64,000 nucleotides of DNA from Rubinisphaera margarita (GTDB lineage: Bacteria > Planctomycetota > Planctomycetia > Planctomycetales > Planctomycetaceae): contig NZ_JAKFGB010000009.1 of assembly GCF_022267515.1 (NCBI RefSeq), positions 62,001 to 126,000 on the forward strand, written 5' to 3'. This document shows positions 9,111-18,470 of the stretch, piece after piece (the stretch's first letter is position 1; every line of letters starts with the position of its first letter). Under the pieces are notes generated by a model. That model saw only the letters and a program-made list of their open reading frames with translations, was not told where the DNA came from and ran no database searches. The position numbers were made by a program, and so were the translations under genes.

Positions 9111-10331
9111 TTACTCTGGGGCCGTTTGCGGGGACGCAAGATTAATGGTGACATCATCGTCGGGCTTCAAGTCGAGACTTCGGATGGCGTGGTGGCGGAT
9201 GCTTTCGCCGCGTTCCCAGTTTTCGAAGGTGAGGAAGCGGTCGAGCCATGGCGATGTGGCGTCCATCTGACCGGTCAACCAGAGTTGTTTGGAGGTGGCG
9301 GGGGGAAGTCCGACGAGGTCGTTGGCAAGTTGATCGTCCAGGCGGCCAAGGATGCGTTTAATGCTGACTCTCAATTGTCCGGTCCCGAGCTTGAGCTGGT
9401 ATTCGGGCCTGGTCTCCCGGATGTCGAGGAGCAGGTAGCCGAGCCACTCGCGATCGCCGAGATTGGTGAAGAACTCGCCGACCGAATTGGTCGTCGTTTT
9501 CGAATCGATTCCGACGCAGGTACGGATCTGGTTTTGAGCGGTGATCAGCAGGATGGGCATCTGATCGAGTTTCGCGCGATTCCATCGCCAGGGAAGCTGG
9601 GTGCCATCGGGCTGGTCGAGTGTCTGGTCGAGAATGAGTTCAATATAGGCGGCGACTTCAGTGATGCCGTTTCCCGGTGTCGGGAACGTGGAGAACCGTT
9701 CGGACTCTTCTCCGGGAGCGGGAGCATCGGGCTCAGACCACCCATTTCCGCCCAGGCTCTGGCGTAATTCTCCGAAGTGCAGTCCCTGCAGTCCCGAGGG
9801 ATCGAGATTGGAGGTAAAGTTCACGGTCGCTCGTTCGTTGGGATCGGGGCCAATGACTTCGAAGGTCTGCGGCTGGTCGAAGGCGACCAGGAACTCGCGG
9901 TAGCCGTACCACCCGCCAGGTTCGCTCAGCCTGACGTCGTATTTACCGTAAGGAATTTTGCGATTGATCGAGCCCTGCTCGTCGGTGACTTCCGTGATGC
10001 GAATCGTGCGGGCTTCGGATTCATCCGATTCGAGCTCGACTTCAAAGCCCGGCAAAGGGCGGCCATCAGGGGTTCGCAGGGTCAAGGTGACGTCCGAGAG
10101 GAGCGCATCGGCTGAGGATCGCGTTTCTGATCTTTGCCGGGCCGGAGGTTCGGGGCGGATGCGGCTGGAGAAGTCCTCGCGGATTTCCCGCAATTCCTCA
10201 CGGACCGATTGAAGACCGGACACGTCGGTGCTATCGGTGGCCAGTCGACCATTGAGCACGGCCAGTTGCCAGGCGAGCACGCCGATGGCTATCGCGAGTA
10301 CAAGCGTCAGAAACAGATGAAATCTCTGCAT
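9111..10331 (-). CDS. Membrane-anchored protein with a carboxypeptidase-regulatory-like (prealbumin-like) domain
   Basis: A 406-residue protein. It begins MQRFHLFLTLVLAIAIGVLAW, a single N-terminal anchor, followed by a short coiled coil (VREELREIREDFSSRI). At about residues 75-160 is a beta-sandwich of the CarboxypepD_reg type (DVTLTLRTPDGRPLPGFEVELESDES...IPYGKYDVRLSEPGGWYGYREFLVAF). The C-terminal half is a globular domain I cannot name. It is probably an envelope protein facing the periplasm. It is the first gene of the minus-strand run, and the palindromic element H copy at 10467 lies in its upstream region. Confidence 0.7.
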   Translation of the reverse strand: MQRFHLFLTLVLAIAIGVLAWQLAVLNGRLATDSTDVSGLQSVREELREIREDFSSRIRPEPPARQRSETRSSADALLSDVTLTLRTPDGRPLPGFEVELESDESEARTIRITEVTDEQGSINRKIPYGKYDVRLSEPGGWYGYREFLVAFDQPQTFEVIGPDPNERATVNFTSNLDPSGLQGLHFGELRQSLGGNGWSEPDAPAPGEESERFSTFPTPGNGITEVAAYIELILDQTLDQPDGTQLPWRWNRAKLDQMPILLITAQNQIRTCVGIDSKTTTNSVGEFFTNLGDREWLGYLLLDIRETRPEYQLKLGTGQLRVSIKRILGRLDDQLANDLVGLPPATSKQLWLTGQMDATSPWLDRFLTFENWERGESIRHHAIRSLDLKPDDDVTINLASPQTAPE

Positions 10332-10466
10332 GAATGCGGCCCTTTTCGCATGATCCGAGAGTGAGAAGCGGTGTCACGGAAGGCGTGCACACAACATACC
10401 AACCAGGTTTGATCTGTGGCGAGTGACACTTCTGAAATCGCGGTGAACCGGACGTGCGGCGGAGCC

Positions 10467-10540
10467 GTTAGAGCATTTTCATGCTTCGCCTGCAGGCGCA
10501 TGGGCGGCAATCCCCCCGCCATGCTGAATTTGTTCTAACA
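10467..10540. repeat. Dispersed palindromic element H, copy 2 (MITE-like)
   Basis: The copy begins GTTAGAGCATTTTCATGC and ends TGAATTTGTTCTAAC, so the outermost nine bases are inverted repeats with one mismatch. It is a near copy of the element at 5952. It lies in the 420-base divergent gap between 10331 and 10755, in which I see no gene. Confidence 0.75.
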
Positions 10541-10754
10541 GAAAAGCGGTCTCATCTGAAAAGGAATATCGCCGTTTGGCGTGGGGGGGGGGCGGATGCA
10601 GACGGGATGAGAGATTTTGTCAGTCTCGCTGATGCGAACGGCTCGTCTTTACTGCATAATGTCCGAAAGTCCCCAGCGGCGGTATTCTGGAAGGCATTCG
10701 CCAACTGTGCCGTGCTGGTCCGACTTCCTGCGTTCAATTTCCGGAGTGGAATTC

Positions 10755-12320
10755 ATGAGTGTGCTGCAGATCCCGGATTCGCGACTTGAAAGTTTCAGCG
10801 ATCGGATGAATCCGATTCTCGTGAAGGAGACGCGGCAGGCTCTGAAGAGCCGTGCTTTCGTGGCGACGTTCATGTTGCTGTTGATCGCTTCGTGGTTGAT
10901 CTGCATTTTCGGCACGACAATGTCGGGGCAGAACCTGGAATACGGCACGCCGGGCCGCGAGTTCTTTCAGGCGTTTTATGTCGTTCTGAGCGCAGCCGTG
11001 CTGGTGATCGTGCCGTTCACGGCTTATCTAAGCCTGCTGACCGAACAGAATGCGCAGACGTATGAGCTGTTGAGTATTACCTCGTTGACACCGCGACAGA
11101 TCGTGCTGGGTAAACTGTCCAATTCGATCGTGCAGATTCTGGTGTATTACTGCGCGATTGCTCCGTTCATCGCGTTCACATCGCTGCTGCAGGGGTTCGA
11201 CCTGGTCTCGATGGTCGTGCTGCTGGTAATACTCCTGGCAACTTCGATCCTGCTGTGCACGTTTACGTTGATGCTGAGCACGGTCGCTTCCAATCGTCAG
11301 GTGCAGACGCTGAGTTCCCTGTTCATCATGGGCGGTCTGGCGACGGCGTTCATTTCGATTCTCATGCTGTCGTTTGCTTCGATGCAGCAGAATGTGCTCA
11401 GCGATCCCGACTTTGTGGCGGGGATGATTTGCTTCTTCGTGATGGGGGCCTCTTACTTCCTGCTGTTTCTGCAGATCACGATTTCGCAGTTGATGTATGA
11501 AGCCGGGAACAAGTCGACGGGAGTGCGGCTGATCGGAACAGGCCAGAGCCTGTTGGCGTGGGGGTTGATGATCGCGACGGCGTTTTTCTTCGGCGGCGGG
11601 ATCGATGACGAAGTCTTCACGACGGTCTGCATTCTGTCGCTGATCCACTGGGCGGCATTCGGGTTCTTCATCTCGATGGAGCGGGATTATCTCTCGCGAC
11701 GGATCCGCAGAGAGTTGCCACAACGCGTTGCCCTGCGGATGCTGCTGGTGCCGTTCATGCCGGGGGGCACTCGGGGCTACCTGCTGCTGCTGATTAATCT
11801 GGGGATCGTACTCGCGTTCGCTCTGGTGACGATGCCGATGGTGAGTGGTCTGGGAGTCAACGAGTTCCAGGCGATTCTCGTTGTGATGCTTTATATCGTG
11901 GCTTATCTGGGGCTCGGGGCCTTCATGTCGCGGAACCTGCTGAAGGTCTCGACGGAACTGAAGCCGATGCATGCCCGGACGCTGCTGGTTGTGATCTTCG
12001 CGTTCGGGGCCATCGTGCCGTATATGATTCTGGCCGCGGTGGGATATTACGATCGATCGGGAGCCGGCTATCACATCCTGCAGATCACCGACCCGATTTC
12101 GACGTTGAATGAGGTCGATCAGGGACGAAACCCGGCGATCATCTCTTTGCTGTCATTCGCGGCGATTGTGGGTGTGCTGGCGAACCTCCTGCCGATGATC
12201 GTGGCGACGCGAGAGATTGTGTCGCCGGATCGTCCATCGCCGGAAATGTGGGAAGAGCCCGGGGAACCGATCGTGGTTGCGGAGTCTCCGATTGTAGATG
12301 CGACCACTCCAGTGGAGTAG
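10755..12320 (+). CDS. ABC-2-type transporter permease, large planctomycete form
   Basis: A 521-residue protein. After a short soluble start (MSVLQIPDSRLESFSDRMNPILVKETRQALKSRAF) it has about ten to twelve hydrophobic helices, e.g. VATFMLLLIASWLICIFG, FYVVLSAAVLVIVPFTAYLSLL, MVVLLVILLATSILLCTFTLMLST. The 'NPILVKETRQALKSR' start followed by helices is the planctomycete ABC permease pattern, as in gliding/export-type ABC-2 permeases. It probably acts with an ATPase encoded elsewhere, since no ABC ATPase gene lies beside it. The ATG at 10755 has GGAG nine bases upstream; the earlier frame is not credible. Confidence 0.75.
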   Translation: MSVLQIPDSRLESFSDRMNPILVKETRQALKSRAFVATFMLLLIASWLICIFGTTMSGQNLEYGTPGREFFQAFYVVLSAAVLVIVPFTAYLSLLTEQNAQTYELLSITSLTPRQIVLGKLSNSIVQILVYYCAIAPFIAFTSLLQGFDLVSMVVLLVILLATSILLCTFTLMLSTVASNRQVQTLSSLFIMGGLATAFISILMLSFASMQQNVLSDPDFVAGMICFFVMGASYFLLFLQITISQLMYEAGNKSTGVRLIGTGQSLLAWGLMIATAFFFGGGIDDEVFTTVCILSLIHWAAFGFFISMERDYLSRRIRRELPQRVALRMLLVPFMPGGTRGYLLLLINLGIVLAFALVTMPMVSGLGVNEFQAILVVMLYIVAYLGLGAFMSRNLLKVSTELKPMHARTLLVVIFAFGAIVPYMILAAVGYYDRSGAGYHILQITDPISTLNEVDQGRNPAIISLLSFAAIVGVLANLLPMIVATREIVSPDRPSPEMWEEPGEPIVVAESPIVDATTPVE

Positions 12321-12724
12321 CGTGTTCTGGTCGAGTTCTCCGATTGCATCAAGGCGGGGGATGAGCGGGAGGAAAAGGGCTTTACTTTCCTCAACGGAAG
12401 GCGGATGTCGGGCGTCAAAAAAACGACGTGGACGTGAGGTGGGAATTGCGACCGCGTTCAAATTTGGCTATTACTGATACAACCTTCGCCGCTGTACAGA
12501 ACCAGAATGGTTGTAGGATTGCGCGGGGAGCCGTGCTGTCATTTCAAGTGACAATTCCCCTCATTTCGCAGGGCAGTCTGAACCTGCAAAACTTTCCGTG
12601 CATTACAATCTGAAGCGGAACCTGTCATGAGCGCTCAGGATCAGGATGAGAACTTACGGTCGTGGGAAGTGTTGCGTCTCGCGCCCTGAGTTGGACGCTG
12701 AAGCTGAATGTGCGGCAGCCTTCG

Positions 12725-12772
12725 GAGCGATCGTATCGCTTCGGGAGGTGGTCTTCCCGCGAAGGCAACCAC
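12725..12772 (+). other. Two small hairpins in the glnA leader; rest of the 495-base gap unassigned
   Basis: The gap 12321-12815 holds no gene I can support. Near the glnA start two consecutive hairpins can form: GAGCGAT-CGT-ATCGCTT (12725-12741) and GTGGTCTTC-CCGC-GAAGGCAACCAC (12748-12772, one bulge). They do not match the published glnA or Downstream-peptide glutamine motifs as I remember them. A ribosome-binding site AAGGAG lies just before the glnA ATG. Confidence 0.3.
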
Positions 12773-12815
12773 GTCATGTGATTGCAAAATTTTCTGAAGA
12801 GGCAAGGAGTACCAG

Positions 12816-14231
<1,416 letters not shown>

Positions 14232-14256
14232 TTTCCCGATGTTGTCGACACAAAAG

Positions 14257-14290
14257 AAGCCGCGGCCTGGTTTGGGGACGCGGCTTTTTT
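14257..14290 (+). terminator. Rho-independent terminator after glnA
   Basis: AAGCCGCG and CGCGGCTT form the stem, followed by a run of six T. It lies 26 bases after the glnA stop and just before xseA. Confidence 0.88.
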
Positions 14291-14341
14291 GTTGCGCCTC
14301 GGACGGCTGGTCATCTGGCCGATTTGAGCTACCATGCCGGC

Positions 14342-15598
14342 ATGAGCACAGCTGAATCTTCACCGTTGACCGTCTCGGAGCTGACGCGGGAAATCCGTGA
14401 GCTGATCGAGTCGAATTTCTATCAGGTGACCTGCGTCGGGGAAGTTTCCAACGTGATGCGGGCCCGGTCGGGGCATGTCTATTTCACGCTGAAGGATGAG
14501 AATGCCCAGATCTCGGCGGTGATGTGGAAGAGCCGGGCGCAGAAGCTGCAATTCGATCTGGAAGACGGACTCGAAATCGTCGTTGTCGGGCCGGTCGAGC
14601 TGTATCCGCCGCGGGGGAGCTATCAGGTCATCGTCGAGCGGGCCTTTCCGCAGGGCGTGGGGGCACTGGAGCTGGCGTTCCGACAACTGCAGGAGAAGCT
14701 GGCCGCCGAGGGACTGTTCGATCCGGGACGCAAGCGGCCGCTGCCGCGATATCCGAAGAAGATTGCCCTGGTGACCAGCCCGACGGGAGCGGCTGTACGG
14801 GACATGCTGCAGGTGCTGTCGCGTCGCTGGCCGATCTGTGAGCTGGTGGTTGTCCCGGTTCCGGTGCAGGGGCCGACGGCTGCTCCGCAGATTGCCGAAG
14901 GCATCAAGGTGGCGGGTGAGATCCCTGACGTGGAGCTGATCATCACCGGGCGAGGTGGCGGCAGTCTGGAAGACCTGTGGCCGTTCAACGAAGAAGTGGT
15001 GGCCCGGGCGATTGTGGCCTCGCCGATTCCGGTCGTGAGTGCGGTCGGGCATGAGATCGATGTGAGTATCGCCGATCTGGTGGCGGATCGACGGGCCCTC
15101 ACTCCGAGTGAAGCGGCTGAGTGTGCGGTGCCGAATCAGGCCGAGCTGACGGCTGGGCTGGAAGAGATTCAGCAGCGGTTGAAACAACTCCTAATTGGAC
15201 GGGCCCGGCAGGCGCGGTTCACGCTGGATACGATTGCGAGAAACCGGTTCTTTACGAAGCCGGAGGAGTTGTTGAGCGACGCACGGCGTCAACTGGACGA
15301 GCTCGATCAACAACTGGTGCGGTGTGTGAAGAGACGTTACGATCAGGAAACGACAAACGTAAGAAAACTGGCGGCTCATCTGGATGCATTGAGCCCGTTG
15401 CGGGTTTTGAGCCGCGGCTACAGCCTGACGCGCGATCCGGAAACGGGGCGGACGATTCGCTCCGCAGCCGAGGTGGAAGCCGGTCAGGCGGTTGATGTTC
15501 TGCTCTCCGAAGGCGAATTGCGGTGCGACGTGGTCGAGATCCGCCAGTCGTCTCTGACTGATAAGACAACGAAACATGGCGAAGAAAAAGAAGACTGA
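14342..15598 (+). CDS. xseA: Exodeoxyribonuclease VII large subunit
   Basis: The protein has 418 residues, near the usual size. An OB-fold tRNA_anti-like domain comes first (LTVSELTREIRELIESNFYQVTCVGEVSN...GHVYFTLKDENAQISAVMW). The catalytic domain follows, with RYPKKIALVTSPTGAAVRDMLQ, the GRGGGSLEDLWPFNEE motif and SAVGHEIDVSIADLVADRRALTPSEAAE, all diagnostic of XseA. A helical arm then binds many copies of XseB. The enzyme degrades single-stranded DNA from both ends and works in repair. The ATG at 14342 is 6 codons into the frame and was chosen because the protein starts with a credible N terminus there. It overlaps xseB by 23 bases, so the two are translationally coupled. Confidence 0.96.
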   Translation: MSTAESSPLTVSELTREIRELIESNFYQVTCVGEVSNVMRARSGHVYFTLKDENAQISAVMWKSRAQKLQFDLEDGLEIVVVGPVELYPPRGSYQVIVERAFPQGVGALELAFRQLQEKLAAEGLFDPGRKRPLPRYPKKIALVTSPTGAAVRDMLQVLSRRWPICELVVVPVPVQGPTAAPQIAEGIKVAGEIPDVELIITGRGGGSLEDLWPFNEEVVARAIVASPIPVVSAVGHEIDVSIADLVADRRALTPSEAAECAVPNQAELTAGLEEIQQRLKQLLIGRARQARFTLDTIARNRFFTKPEELLSDARRQLDELDQQLVRCVKRRYDQETTNVRKLAAHLDALSPLRVLSRGYSLTRDPETGRTIRSAAEVEAGQAVDVLLSEGELRCDVVEIRQSSLTDKTTKHGEEKED

Positions 15599-15920
15599 AA
15601 CCGACACGCCGACGAGCTTCGAGGAGGCTCTGGACGAACTGCAGGGGATCGTCGGCCAGCTCGAAGATGGTGAACTGGGGCTCGAGGAGTCGCTGGGGCA
15701 GTACGAACGCGGCACGCGGCTGTTGCGACACTGTCTCGGTGTCCTGCAGAATGCCGAGCAGCGGATCGAACTGCTGACCAGCATGGATGAAGAGGGGAAT
15801 GTCGAGACCGAACCTTTCGACTCCTCGGCGACTCTGGATCAGCGGGAACAATCGGCGGGGCGTCGGAAACAGAATAAAGCGGCCGAAGAGAAGTCGGATC
15901 GGCATCTGTTCGGAGAGTGA
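15576..15920 (+). CDS. xseB: Exodeoxyribonuclease VII small subunit
   Basis: A 114-residue protein starting MAKKKKTETDTPTSFEEALDELQGIVGQLEDGELGLEESL, the standard XseB two-helix hairpin (the 'FEEAL.eLe.iV..LE.GeL.LEesl..yE.G..L...C' pattern is fully present). It binds the large subunit. A charged tail of about 35 residues (SATLDQREQSAGRRKQNKAAEEK) extends the C terminus beyond the usual ~75 residues; similar tails occur in other planctomycetes. The overlap with xseA implies coupled translation. Confidence 0.95.
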   Translation: MAKKKKTETDTPTSFEEALDELQGIVGQLEDGELGLEESLGQYERGTRLLRHCLGVLQNAEQRIELLTSMDEEGNVETEPFDSSATLDQREQSAGRRKQNKAAEEKSDRHLFGE

Positions 15921-16141
15921 TTGATTCTCCCGGCTCGATGTGTTCTCGCCGGCAGGGTGGCACAGACTTCATCTCCTCTTTCTTGTCGCCAGGTTGGTAA
16001 GCACCGTCAGGGTGGCCCGGAAAGATTCTTTCGGGGCGGCGCAATCGTGGGCGAAGCGGGATTTGACTACGAATTAAGCGAGGGTTCATTCACCTCAAAA
16101 CAACGCAGAAGTCTGCCAGTTGAGGAAATCGGCAAGGGCAG

Positions 16142-16193
16142 GGCATTCTCCTACGGCTTCGCCGCCCTGATCGCGGAGCTGTCAGGGCCACCC
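16142..16193. repeat. Palindromic element C, copy 1
   Basis: The stretch contains GGCATTCTCC, then CGGCTTCGCCGCCCTGA, a short centre, and GCTGTCAGGGCCACCC. CCCTGA and TCAGGG are inverted. Other copies lie at 21038-21090 and 49993-50043. This gap (15921-16397) also holds a partial element F near 16318-16336 (GAATCTCTGGGCCATCC) and no gene I can support. Confidence 0.75.
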
Positions 16194-16397
16194 GAAACGT
16201 CTTCGTCTCCATGGACTTTCGGACATTGAGAACGACTGATTCCTGTCTGCGAGGAATCGACCTGGTTAACTTGAGGATCGCTGAGGACAGGCCGCTTTTG
16301 GGCGCGCTACCCGGAAAGGAATCTCTGGGCCATCCTTTCTGAATGTGGTCGACTGTGGAAAAATGGTACAGGCCTGAATGGGTCTTTCGGACAGGTT

Positions 16398-17489
16398 ATG
16401 AAGAAGAAATCGATTGAGTCTCTGTTTCGTCCCGCCGTTCAGCAGCTGGGCGGGTATGTGCCCGGGGAGCAGCCTCAGGAAGGCGGCTGGACAAAGCTGA
16501 ACACGAATGAGAATCCGTTTCCGCCCGCTCCTTCGGTGGTCGAGGCGATGGAGGAAGCGGCGAAATCGTCGCTGCAGAAGTACCCGGACCCGCTGGTCAG
16601 TTCCTTTCGGAAGGCGGCAGCCGAGCTGTTCGATGTCGATCCGGAATGGGTGATTCCGGGGAACGGCAGCGATGAAGTGCTGACGATTCTGTTCCGCACA
16701 TTCGTAGAGCCGGGCGAGTCGATCGCGTTTCCGTACCCGAGTTATGTGCTCTACGGCACGCTGGCCGAGATTCAGGGGGCCCGGTACGAACATCTGGCGT
16801 TGAACGACGACTGGTCGCTGACGCGTGATGCGGTCAAGCGGGCACAGGCGCAGAAGATGGTGTTGATTCCGAACCCGAATTCGCCATCGGGAACGGTCTG
16901 GTCGACCGAAGAGATTCTGGAGCTGGTGCCGAGCGAGGGGATTCTGGTCCACGATGAAGCGTACGGCGACTTCCGTGACAAGTCGATTTCCCGCGAGCTG
17001 CTCGATTCCGACGTGGGGAATCAGATTGTTGTGACGCGGACGTTGAGCAAGTCGTATTCCCTGGCGGGGATCCGGTTCGGGTTCGCGGTGGCGCATCCGG
17101 AAGTAATCGCCGGGATGCGGAAGGTGAAAGACAGCTACAACTGCGATGCCATTTCGATCGCGGCGGCGACGGCGGCGTTGAAGGATCAGGCGACGATGCG
17201 GGAGCGGGTCGAGATGATCTGCCGGACTCGACAGGAGTTGACCCGCGATCTGGAGCAGATGGGCTTTCAGGTGCAGCCGAGTGAAGCGAATTTTGTCTGG
17301 ACGACGCATCCGAACCGTTCGCATTTCGAGATCTACGACGAGCTGAAGAAGCGGAAGATTCTCGTCCGGTACATGAAATTCCCGGAGGCGGGACCGAATC
17401 TTGATACACTGGTCGACGGGCTGCGGATCACGATCGGGACCGAGGAGCAGATTCAGACGCTGGTGAGTGCTCTGCGGGAGATTGTGTAG
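16398..17489 (+). CDS. hisC: Histidinol-phosphate aminotransferase
   Basis: A 363-residue PLP enzyme of fold type I that makes histidinol phosphate in histidine synthesis. It shows the opening KLNTNENPFPPAPSVVEAM, the HisC box YPDPL, the GNGSDEVLTILFRTF stretch, the IPNPNSPSGTVW motif, DEAYGDF, and the PLP lysine in TLSKSYSLAGIRFGFAVAHP. Length and motif order fit HisC well. No other his gene lies nearby, which is usual in planctomycetes, where the pathway is scattered. The gap after it (17490-17891, about 400 bases) contains the common CCCTCACCCTAACCC-type palindromes at about 17600-17650 and 17710-17765, and no gene. Confidence 0.92.
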   Translation: MKKKSIESLFRPAVQQLGGYVPGEQPQEGGWTKLNTNENPFPPAPSVVEAMEEAAKSSLQKYPDPLVSSFRKAAAELFDVDPEWVIPGNGSDEVLTILFRTFVEPGESIAFPYPSYVLYGTLAEIQGARYEHLALNDDWSLTRDAVKRAQAQKMVLIPNPNSPSGTVWSTEEILELVPSEGILVHDEAYGDFRDKSISRELLDSDVGNQIVVTRTLSKSYSLAGIRFGFAVAHPEVIAGMRKVKDSYNCDAISIAAATAALKDQATMRERVEMICRTRQELTRDLEQMGFQVQPSEANFVWTTHPNRSHFEIYDELKKRKILVRYMKFPEAGPNLDTLVDGLRITIGTEEQIQTLVSALREIV

Positions 17490-17599
17490 ATCCTGCCTGA
17501 ATGGTGGTTCAAGTTGCACGGTTGCGCTGAGTTCGGGAGGTTTCGCTTCCTGGAATAAGATAGGGCCAATACCACTTCGCCCACGGCTGCGCCTCCCCA

Positions 17600-17765
17600 T
17601 CAAGTCCCCTCGCCCCCCTAGGGGAGAGGGTTAGGGTGAGGGGAAATGCGTGTGGCATGCTTCGTAGGCTGATGGTTCGCGAAGGAATTAGAACGTCGCT
17701 GGTGGATCGCCCCCTCATCCGCCCTTCGGGCACCTTCTCCCCCTGAAGGGGGCGAAGGAACAGAT
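17600..17765. repeat. Two CCCTCACCCTAACCCTCTCCC-type palindromes
   Basis: One copy lies in 17600-17645 (CCTCGCCCCCCTAGGGGAGA ... GGGTGAGGGG) and a related one in 17709-17760 (CCCCTCATCCGCCCTTCGGG ... CCCCTGAAGGGGGCGAAGG). Related copies are at 27243-27285 and 43602-43644. These are common intergenic palindromes in many high-GC bacteria and explain most of this 400-base gap. Confidence 0.6.
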
Positions 17766-17891
17766 CTGATCGATCTTTAGGATGTGCTACTAGATAACCG
17801 CAATAAGAGTCCCGGACTGTATTGGGCAGGATGCCACCGGTACGAGTGGGGCATGATGCATTTGATGCGTTGATAGATCGTGAGGGTAGGG

Positions 17892-18299
17892 ATGGCTCAT
17901 TCAATTCGGCTGGCGGGTCCGTGGCAGGTGGAGCCGTTGGACGGGCTTTCGTTCCGGGATGGGTCGACTGACTCGCTGCGCGTGAAGCTACCGCGTGACT
18001 GGTCGGAGATCTTTGGAGAGAATCGGGGACGGGCTCGTTTTGAGCGGTCTTTCAATGCGCCGACGGGGATTGATCAGGCTCGTTTGTTTCTGACGTTCGA
18101 GGAGTTGCACGGGAGGGTCAGTCTTTCGTTGAACGGGCGCACGCTCGTCGAGCATGCGGAGCCGGTGAATGATCTGCGGGTCGAGATCACCGAGTTGCTG
18201 GAGTCGAGCAACCGGCTCGAACTGACGCTCAGCTGTGTGCCGGGGCCCGGAAAGGCGTGCGGACTGCATTGTCCTGTTCAGCTGGTCATCGAGGAATAG
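17892..18299 (+). CDS. Small jelly-roll protein resembling the sugar-binding N domain of glycoside hydrolase family 2
   Basis: A 135-residue protein. MAHSIRLAGPWQVEPLDG, KLPRDWSEIFGENRGRARFERSFNAP, ARLFLTFEELHGRVSLSLNGRTLVE and LELTLSCVPGPGKACGLH follow the strand order of GH2 sugar-binding domains, in which a small sandwich precedes the catalytic barrel. No barrel follows, so this is either a lone carbohydrate- or protein-binding module or a broken enzyme remnant. The ATG at 17892 follows GAGGGTAGGG and is better than the in-frame GTG/ATG at 17880. It has no signal peptide. Confidence 0.6.
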   Translation: MAHSIRLAGPWQVEPLDGLSFRDGSTDSLRVKLPRDWSEIFGENRGRARFERSFNAPTGIDQARLFLTFEELHGRVSLSLNGRTLVEHAEPVNDLRVEITELLESSNRLELTLSCVPGPGKACGLHCPVQLVIEE

Positions 18300-18470
18300 C
18301 GGCGGTTTTGACATTCGCCGGACCTGTGGTCAGAATGGATCAGTGATGATTGATGCGCGGGCGGCGTCCCGCGATGACTTCCCTCCAGCGGATTGATACG
18401 GTCCGCTCCTGCGCGAGGCTTGTCTCGAGTCTTGTTCAGCGACCTTCACTCAACTCCAGGTGAGCGATCC

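Noticed and set aside
12428..12613. A short plus-strand frame in the glnA leader
   Set aside because: No ribosome-binding site, no conserved-looking composition, and it does not resemble a known leader peptide.
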